41,645 nucleotides of DNA from an uncultured Clostridium sp. (lineage in GTDB: Bacteria > Bacillota > Clostridia > TANB77 > CAG-508), in NCBI GenBank assembly GCA_947567695.1, contig CANONT010000011.1:1-41645 (forward strand). Reading direction: 5' to 3'. Both the position numbers and the translations under genes were made by a program. Shown here piece after piece: positions 36,147-41,645 of the stretch (its first letter is position 1; the number at the start of each line of letters is the position of its first letter). The notes under the pieces are model-generated. The model did not search any database. It saw only the letters and a program-made list of their open reading frames with translations, and had not been told where the DNA came from.

Positions 36147-38240
36147 ATGGCTTATAATACACAGAAAAGAGAAGAATTTTTAGAACACTTAAAAGATATA
36201 AAAATCGGATCACTACCAGAAGAAGATTTAATTATGAATTTTATTCCTATTGGATTGTCCAATTTATATGAACTTTTTCTAAAACTAGAGAAAGTTCCTC
36301 TTAGCAATGCTGTATTTGGTAGACTTTCTAATATGGTTTCTTTAAATTATCCTAAAAACATTTCCGAATTATTACACAATCCTATAACAAAGAGTGAAAT
36401 CAATCAATTGTTAGAAATTATAAAACAAGAATATCTTGAAATGGTTTCTCATAAAAATCCTAAAAATATAGAAGAAAAAGAGCAAAATCACCTTAAAAAA
36501 ATTGTAAATAAACATTATCCTTCTTTATTTTTAGATTTTATTGAAAATCCTATTAGTGAAGATGAGTTTTCTAAACAACATAAACTGATTGAAGATGCTG
36601 TTTCAGAGCTAGCAACTACTTACTACAACCAATCTACACCACACGGACAAAAGAATTTAGACTGTTTAAGTAGTGCCTTTTATTTGGTATTTAAAGACAT
36701 AGCTTCTGACTTAGCTATTACTACACCAAACCGTACAAAAGGTCTAAAAAGTATAATTACAAATATGGATAAAGAACTAAATAGAAGTATAACCCATATG
36801 GTACCTTCCAAAATAGAAGATGGTATACGTCTTATGGATATGGAAGAACACATCCTTTCCAATCCAAAAAATAAAGACAATTTTACTGACAAAACAAATA
36901 CGGATATTTCTGCTATGACAATTGTTTTAAATCATATTAGCGATTCCATGTACTTTGATGAAAATGACCCAGAAAATGGACAAATATTAAAATTAAAAAA
37001 GCAACGAAATGAAAATTTAAGATTTTTACAAAGTGCAAGAAAATATTTATCTGAAAACGATATTTTCATGTCACAAGAAGAATATTTTCAAATGTATATT
37101 GAATTGTTGTCTCGTTTACAAGATAGCACTTATCCAGAATGTTCACAAGAAATAAAAGAAGGTTCTTACTCTACTAGATTAAAACATGCTAAGAATACTT
37201 ATAAAAAGTATCTGGAAAATGATTCTTTTTCTTCTAAAGCAACAGACACAGAATTAGATGAATTATATTCTCTTACTGATTGCTTAAAAAGAAGGTTAAA
37301 TGACAAATTACAACACGAAGTATTAAGAGTAAGTTTTCCTCATGTGTTAGAACATCCTTTCCTTACCAAAAAATTCAAAATAAAAGGAACACTCTTAAAA
37401 GATATTAAAAAGCCAAATGGATTTTGTGCTTTGTATTATGTACTAGTAGATAAAAATGGTAATAAAATAGAAGTCCAACTACAATCTGAAATGCGCTATA
37501 TAGAAACGAAAAATGGTCTTTCTACTCATAATGATATGCCTAACAAACAAATAGATACTAAGCCCTTTTTTGAATTAGTTAATCCAAATGATGATCCTAA
37601 CCTGCTAGAAGATTATCTTTCTCTTTTAAGTCGAACATCTAAAAGCCAAGAAAAGCATTTGAAAGAAGAATTAGAAAATTTATCTAAGAAATTTTTATAT
37701 TCAAACGATAATAAAGAAAAGAAACAAATTGATATTACTATTAGAAGGTTAAAAAAGAAAATTGATACCATAGAAAAAGCAAAAAATAGTATTAAAATTA
37801 AGGATGAATTTATAGAAGAACATGATATGATTGATATAGAAAGTACTAAGCAAGAAGATAATTGCGAAACAAAGGAAATAAATAGTAAAAAAATAAATGT
37901 ATACAATACCCAAACAACAAAACGTACTCATAAAATGACTATTGAACAATATCTGCCTATTTTTGCTCAATATCATGCTCCTACCAGTATGAGTGTTATT
38001 AGTTCCGCCCATACTACTTTCACCTCTGAAGCTTATGTAAATAACAAAAATTTAGTAGAAGGATTTACTCAAGTTTTACGAAAAAATGATGAAGTTCCTT
38101 ACCTTTCTGAAATATTAATTGATAAATTAAAAGAAATTTTGGAGATAAAAGATACCCATCAACTTTCCTATGAGGAATTAGAAAGATATGCAGAAGAAGA
38201 TTATTATTATGAAGAAGACGATGACTCTTTGGGTAAATAA
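36147..38240 (+). CDS. Large protein with a divergent RelA/SpoT nucleotidyltransferase-like domain
   Basis: 697 residues, the only plus-strand gene. ATG at 36147 with AGGTGA upstream; a GTG at 36138 is less likely. Residues 422-463 match the RelA/SpoT synthetase core in order: KPNGF (422-426, for KPNGY), a spacer, Glu442 in KIEVQLQSEM (for EVQIRTEEM), then IETKNGLSTHND with His461 (for IAEYGIAAHW). The usual His of GYxSLH is Tyr here. DISAMTIVL at 253-261 resembles the earlier DIAGLRIV motif, but then the gap to KPNGF is about 120 residues longer than in small synthetases. The N-terminal 190 residues are helical and unknown. A coiled coil spans about 495-560 and the tail is acidic. No HD hydrolase motif seen. 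Activity is inference. Confidence 0.65.
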   Translation: MAYNTQKREEFLEHLKDIKIGSLPEEDLIMNFIPIGLSNLYELFLKLEKVPLSNAVFGRLSNMVSLNYPKNISELLHNPITKSEINQLLEIIKQEYLEMVSHKNPKNIEEKEQNHLKKIVNKHYPSLFLDFIENPISEDEFSKQHKLIEDAVSELATTYYNQSTPHGQKNLDCLSSAFYLVFKDIASDLAITTPNRTKGLKSIITNMDKELNRSITHMVPSKIEDGIRLMDMEEHILSNPKNKDNFTDKTNTDISAMTIVLNHISDSMYFDENDPENGQILKLKKQRNENLRFLQSARKYLSENDIFMSQEEYFQMYIELLSRLQDSTYPECSQEIKEGSYSTRLKHAKNTYKKYLENDSFSSKATDTELDELYSLTDCLKRRLNDKLQHEVLRVSFPHVLEHPFLTKKFKIKGTLLKDIKKPNGFCALYYVLVDKNGNKIEVQLQSEMRYIETKNGLSTHNDMPNKQIDTKPFFELVNPNDDPNLLEDYLSLLSRTSKSQEKHLKEELENLSKKFLYSNDNKEKKQIDITIRRLKKKIDTIEKAKNSIKIKDEFIEEHDMIDIESTKQEDNCETKEINSKKINVYNTQTTKRTHKMTIEQYLPIFAQYHAPTSMSVISSAHTTFTSEAYVNNKNLVEGFTQVLRKNDEVPYLSEILIDKLKEILEIKDTHQLSYEELERYAEEDYYYEEDDDSLGK

Positions 38241-38258
38241 AAAATAATAATATTTTAT

Positions 38259-38293
38259 AAAAAGATTGCTAATATAATCTTAGCAATCTTTTT
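38259..38293. terminator. Bidirectional terminator between convergent genes
   Basis: Arms 38259-38272 and 38280-38293 pair perfectly over 14 bases with a seven-base loop; each strand ends in five T. It serves both the plus-strand gene and the minus-strand methyltransferase, whose stop codon overlaps it. Confidence 0.88.
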
Positions 38294-38882
38294 ACATTTT
38301 TATCCTACTAACAGCCAAGCCATCGCCGACCTCTAAAATTTGGGTTTCAAGATTAGGATTTTTGCTAACCTCTTTAATATACTCTCTCAAATTTCTAACT
38401 GCAGTACGTTGCTTATGCTTGTTATAGTCGCTCATCACATAACCTTTATACAAAATATTATCGGCAAAAATAATTCCATTTGGTTTTATCATTCGTAAAG
38501 CCTCTTTCAAGAAAAAAGGATATTTCCCTTTAGCAGCATCAATAAAAACAGTATCATAGTTTTCCTTTAAAGTAGGTAAAATTTCAACAGCATCTCCTTC
38601 ATAAATATGGATTTTATCCTCTACCCCAACTTTTTTAATATTTTCTTCTGCCTCTTTTACTCTTTCTAGTTCTCTTTCTATCGTATCAATACGCCCATTT
38701 TCAGCTAAGAATTTTGTAAAACATATGGCAGAATACCCCACTGCTGTTCCTATTTCTAATATCTTTTCTGGTTTACTTTCCTTTAAATATTTTTCCATTA
38801 CAGCTAATGTATCATCCATAATAATTGGGATGTGTTCTTCTAAAGCTTTTTGCTTAATCTTTTCTAATTCTTGTTCCTTCAT
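38292..38882 (-). CDS. trmR: Class I SAM-dependent O-methyltransferase, TrmR-like
   Basis: A 196-residue enzyme of the catechol-O-methyltransferase-like family. The SAM site is KILEIGTAVGYSAICF (about 40-55), with the acidic residue in IDTIERELERVKEAEENIKK, YEGDAVEIL, and the metal-binding region FIDAAKGKYPFFLKEAL and IFADNILYKGYV. B. subtilis TrmR (YrrM) has this build and methylates 5-hydroxyuridine 34 of tRNA. The U32 gene of the same pathway is 2.6 kb away, which supports the assignment. Its ATG overlaps the stop of the 116-residue gene by one base. Confidence 0.82.
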   Translation of the reverse strand: MKEQELEKIKQKALEEHIPIIMDDTLAVMEKYLKESKPEKILEIGTAVGYSAICFTKFLAENGRIDTIERELERVKEAEENIKKVGVEDKIHIYEGDAVEILPTLKENYDTVFIDAAKGKYPFFLKEALRMIKPNGIIFADNILYKGYVMSDYNKHKQRTAVRNLREYIKEVSKNPNLETQILEVGDGLAVSRIKM

Positions 38883-39232
38883 TATCGTTGTAATTCATCC
38901 TCCTTGGAATGATTCGTTAGTTTTATTTTTTTGTATTGGTCATTTACCCAGTTTTGAAAAAACCTTTGATACTTTGAAGTAGAAAATTTCTCTGTTAATC
39001 TTTCTACTACTTCTTTCTCAGGCAATCCATATCCTATTAATCTCTTTATTTCAGAAAAAATTTCTCGTCTCTCTTTTGTATCTTTATCCCCCTCTTTAAT
39101 TTTACTATATTCTATTTTGTTTTGTTCAACTATTAAACTATCTAATATATTTTTATAAGCCCTTGTTTTTTGCCCTCTGTGGCTTGTACGTAAAGATATT
39201 CTTGAAGTTTTATCATTCCTTCTTTGTCTCAT
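38882..39232 (-). CDS. Small basic protein of unknown function
   Basis: 116 residues, strongly basic. The N-terminus is Arg/Ser/Thr-rich (MRQRRNDKTSRISLRTSHRG), then a helical middle and the stretch IKRLIGYGLPEKEVVERLTEKFSTSKYQRFFQNWVNDQYK. I recognise no family. The LPEKEVVERL part could be a small helix-turn-helix-like unit, but this is weak. It lies between typA and trmR and shares a start/stop junction with trmR, so the two are probably translated together. Confidence 0.65.
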   Translation of the reverse strand: MRQRRNDKTSRISLRTSHRGQKTRAYKNILDSLIVEQNKIEYSKIKEGDKDTKERREIFSEIKRLIGYGLPEKEVVERLTEKFSTSKYQRFFQNWVNDQYKKIKLTNHSKEDELQR

Positions 39233-39279
39233 AACATTTTCCTCCTTTTACAGATTTTCGATAAAATGAAGTTTTTCGA

Positions 39280-41091
39280 TTAACGTCTATTCGCTCTTTC
39301 CCTTTCCTTGCTATCCAAAATTTTCTTTCTCAATCTAATATTCTCTGGTGTTATCTCCACTAGTTCATCATCTTGAATAAACTCAATTGCCTTTTCCAAA
39401 GACATTTGAATTGGTGGAACCAAACGAAGTGCCTCATCCGAACCAGAAGCTCTCGTATTCGTCAAATGTTTTTCTTTACATACATTGATTGCTAAATCTT
39501 CTCCCCTTGCATTTAATCCAACGATCATACCTTCATAAACTTCCACACCTGGTCCAATAAACAAATCTCCCTTATCTTGTGCATTAAATAGTCCATAAGT
39601 TACAGATTTTCCATTTTCAAAAGCAATAATCGTTCCCCTTACTCTCGCTTGAATCTCTCCCTTAAATGGCTCATACGAATCAAAAATGTGATTCATAGTA
39701 CCTTCTCCTTTGGTATCTGTTAAAAATTCAGTTCGATAACCAATCAATCCTCTCGCTGGTATTTTAAACTCTATTTTCGTATGTCCATCTTCAGCTGGTT
39801 CCATATTAGTCATTTCTGCTTTTCTTTTTCCTAATTTCTCAATGACATTTCCAACACAGTCATCTGGCACATTAACCACTAATTGTTCAATTGGTTCACA
39901 TTTTACGCCATCGACTTCTTTAAAAATAACTTTTGGCCTAGAAACCATCAATTCAAAACCTTCTCTTCTCATGGTTTCAATCAAAACAGATAAATGAAGT
40001 TCTCCTCTACCAGATACTTCAAAAGAATCTGGTGATTCGGTTTCTTTTACTCGTAAAGATACATTTCTTTCTAATTCCTTAAATAACCTGTCTCTAATAT
40101 GTCTTGATGTAATAAATTGCCCTTCTCTTCCTGCAAATGGTCCATTATTTACGCTAAATGTCATAGAAACGGTTGGTTCATCAATATCCACAAATGGAAT
40201 TTTTTCTGGATGTTCAAAATCACAAATCGTGTCTCCTATACGAATATCAGCAAGTCCTGCTAGCTCAATAATATCACCAGCTTTCGCTTCCTCGACTTCG
40301 ACCTTATTTAGTCCAACATGCGTATACACTTTGGCAATTCTTCCTTGTGTAATTTTATCTTCTCTGCCACAAATCGAAACAGGCATACCATTTTTAATGA
40401 TTCCTCTCTCAATTCTTCCTACGGCAATTCTTCCTACATAATCATCATAATCAATATTAGAAACCAACATTTGAGCGGGTCCTTCTTCATCACAATTTGG
40501 GGCTTGAATCGTGTTAATGATCGTTTTAAATAGACAGCTTAAATCTTCGGTTTCTTCGTTTAAGTCCATCTTAGCAATTCCATTTTTAGCAGATGCATAC
40601 ACAACTGGAAAATCTAATTGTTCATCACTAGCCTCTAATTCAATAAATAATTCAATGACTTGGTCTACTACTTTTTCAGGAGTTGCTCCTGGTCGATCAA
40701 TTTTATTAATAACAACAATTGGCTTTAACCCTAAAGCTAAAGACTTTTTCAAGACCTCTCTTGTTTGAGGCATAGCACCTTCAAAGGCATCCACTAACAA
40801 CAAAACACCATCTACGGTTTTCAAAACTCTTTCTACTTCTCCACCAAAATCAGCATGCCCAGGGGTATCGACAATATTAATTTTAATATCCTCATGCATA
40901 ACAGACGTGTTTTTAGAAAGGATCGTGATTCCTCTTTCCTTTTCTTGGTCGTTGGAATCCATCACTCTTTCTTGTACTTGCTCGTTTTCTCTAAATACAT
41001 GGCTTTGTTTTAACATGGCGTCTACAAGTGTGGTCTTACCATGGTCTACGTGTGCAATGATTGCAATATTTCTTATTTTTTGATTGTTCAT
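39280..41091 (-). CDS. typA: Ribosome-associated GTPase TypA/BipA
   Basis: A 603-residue translational GTPase. G1 is AHVDHGKTTL (residues 13-22), G2 lies in ERGITILSKNTSV, G3 is DTPGHADFGGEVERVL, and G4 is NKIDRPGA. EF-Tu-like domain II, two EF-G-like alpha/beta domains and the BipA-specific C-terminal domain (GLFNAQDKGDLFIGPGVEVYEGMIVG..EDLAINVCKEKHLTNTRASGSDEA) are all complete. It assists 50S assembly and stress growth. ATG at 41091; the site AAGGAAT is rather far upstream. I see no clear promoter in the 239-base space above it, which holds the terminator at 41210-41256. Confidence 0.96.
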   Translation of the reverse strand: MNNQKIRNIAIIAHVDHGKTTLVDAMLKQSHVFRENEQVQERVMDSNDQEKERGITILSKNTSVMHEDIKINIVDTPGHADFGGEVERVLKTVDGVLLLVDAFEGAMPQTREVLKKSLALGLKPIVVINKIDRPGATPEKVVDQVIELFIELEASDEQLDFPVVYASAKNGIAKMDLNEETEDLSCLFKTIINTIQAPNCDEEGPAQMLVSNIDYDDYVGRIAVGRIERGIIKNGMPVSICGREDKITQGRIAKVYTHVGLNKVEVEEAKAGDIIELAGLADIRIGDTICDFEHPEKIPFVDIDEPTVSMTFSVNNGPFAGREGQFITSRHIRDRLFKELERNVSLRVKETESPDSFEVSGRGELHLSVLIETMRREGFELMVSRPKVIFKEVDGVKCEPIEQLVVNVPDDCVGNVIEKLGKRKAEMTNMEPAEDGHTKIEFKIPARGLIGYRTEFLTDTKGEGTMNHIFDSYEPFKGEIQARVRGTIIAFENGKSVTYGLFNAQDKGDLFIGPGVEVYEGMIVGLNARGEDLAINVCKEKHLTNTRASGSDEALRLVPPIQMSLEKAIEFIQDDELVEITPENIRLRKKILDSKERERANRR

Positions 41092-41209
41092 TTTTTATTT
41101 CATTCCTTCCCTATCTTACTTTGTTACCGTTTCGCCCTAATATCTTTTGGTTTTAAAAATTAGTAGGGAGCTTAAGCAGTAACCTTTCTTTCCATAAACG
41201 AAGAAAAAT

Positions 41210-41256
41210 GCGACATGTAATTTGACTAAACTATTATATTGTTTTAGTCATGTCGC
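41210..41256 (-). terminator. Terminator after the surface-protein gene
   Basis: Outer arms GCGACATG (41210-41217) and CATGTCGC (41249-41256) pair perfectly, with inner GACTAAAC/GTTTTAGTC pairing and a bulge. Five T follow on the minus strand, and T-runs exist on the plus strand too. It lies 75 bases after the stop at 41331. Confidence 0.75.
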
Positions 41257-41330
41257 TTTTTCCATTAAAAACTTATCAAATTATACATCTTTTCGTTAAT
41301 TTTGTCAAATCAGGCTTGCCATTATTTCTC

Positions 41331-41645
41331 TTATTGTTGCCATTTTAAAATAGGATATCCTCCATTTTTGTTGCTTGTATCTTGTGTAAATTTATCACCT
41401 AAGGAGGTTGCTAAGCCTTTTAATTCTGCCTCTGTTTTACCTACTGTATTATCTGTTACACCAACTGCTTCTCCAATTCCTCTATCAGCTGTGCCAGTTA
41501 GCCAATAACAATTTGAAACACCGATCAATATCAGCATATCCTAAAATGCCACCCACACGAGGAACATTCCATTCACTGCCATTCCTTATGACACTACACT
41601 TTCCAATATTATAACAATTAGTAATATATTTTCCAGAAGGATGCA
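41331..41645 (-). pseudogene. C-terminal part of a GLUG-type surface protein, with a +1 shift at a CGG codon
   Basis: The gene enters from the right edge. The upstream frame reads NCYNIGKCSVIRNG..WNVPRVGGILGYADID; the downstream frame reads GVSNCYWLTGTADRGIGEAVG to the end GGYPILKWQQ. Both halves fit one GLUG-repeat protein, a type common on clostridial cell surfaces, where the last module usually ends NGYPILKW. They join if one C at 41523 is dropped: GAT CGG TGT becomes GAT GGT GTT. The N-terminus, signal peptide and most repeats lie outside the window. Broken gene, recoding or sequence error are the options. Confidence 0.75.

Overview
The window is AT-rich chromosomal DNA of a Gram-positive, Clostridia-like bacterium, probably an uncultured gut lineage (inference). 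The support is a Firmicutes-type rimP-nusA-ylxR-ylxQ-infB-rbfA-nrnA-truB block, a LytR-CpsA-Psr protein, a class A PBP with a long Asn/Thr tail, consensus sigma-A promoters (TTGACA/TATAAT) and arginine coded mostly by AGA. Nearly every gene is on the minus strand, so transcription runs from high to low coordinates. I see no rRNA, tRNA, CRISPR array or transposase gene.

Layout, low to high coordinates. 1-232: start of a coiled-coil protein built on a 63-bp tandem repeat. 482-15073: a capsule/exopolysaccharide locus. Its long operon starts at a perfect promoter (15115-15143) with a phosphoglycosyl transferase, then two GT4 glycosyltransferases, an SDR enzyme, a hexapeptide acetyltransferase, Wzy, Wzx, two membrane acyltransferases, a UDP-glucuronate epimerase and UDP-glucose dehydrogenase. 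A separate MBOAT/SGNH acylation unit follows with its own promoter and terminator. The locus implies a Wzx/Wzy-made acidic, acylated glycan containing GlcA and/or GalA. 15270-25175: LCP protein (glycan attachment), argS, a one-chain MntA-HepT toxin-antitoxin fusion flanked by direct repeats, galE, cysS, a class A PBP and an unknown conserved protein. 25267-32810: the nusA/infB operon with promoter and leader hairpin. 33012-35695: a processive GT2 enzyme and a U32 (TrhP-like) protein. 35758-36096: a 339-bp giant palindrome. 36147-38240: the only plus-strand gene, a 697-residue protein with a divergent RelA/SpoT synthetase-like motif set. 38292-41091: a TrmR-like methyltransferase, a small unknown protein and TypA/BipA. 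41331-41645: C-terminus of a GLUG-type surface protein.

The most striking observation is about codons. Three genes (MBOAT, an acyltransferase-3 gene, the surface protein) are each broken by one extra base. All three sites have the same form: a codon ending in T, then C, then a glycine codon GGA or GGT, so the zero-frame codon at each shift is CGG. Scanning both strands by eye I found no other in-frame CGG codon in the window, although CGA, CGT and CGC are used. This may be +1 recoding at an unassigned or starved CGG codon, or a systematic base-insertion artefact; both can be tested. Other points of note are the toxin-antitoxin fusion in its repeat frame, the giant palindrome plus RelA/SpoT-like gene that separate two tRNA-wobble-modification genes, and a folded element at the end of rbfA.
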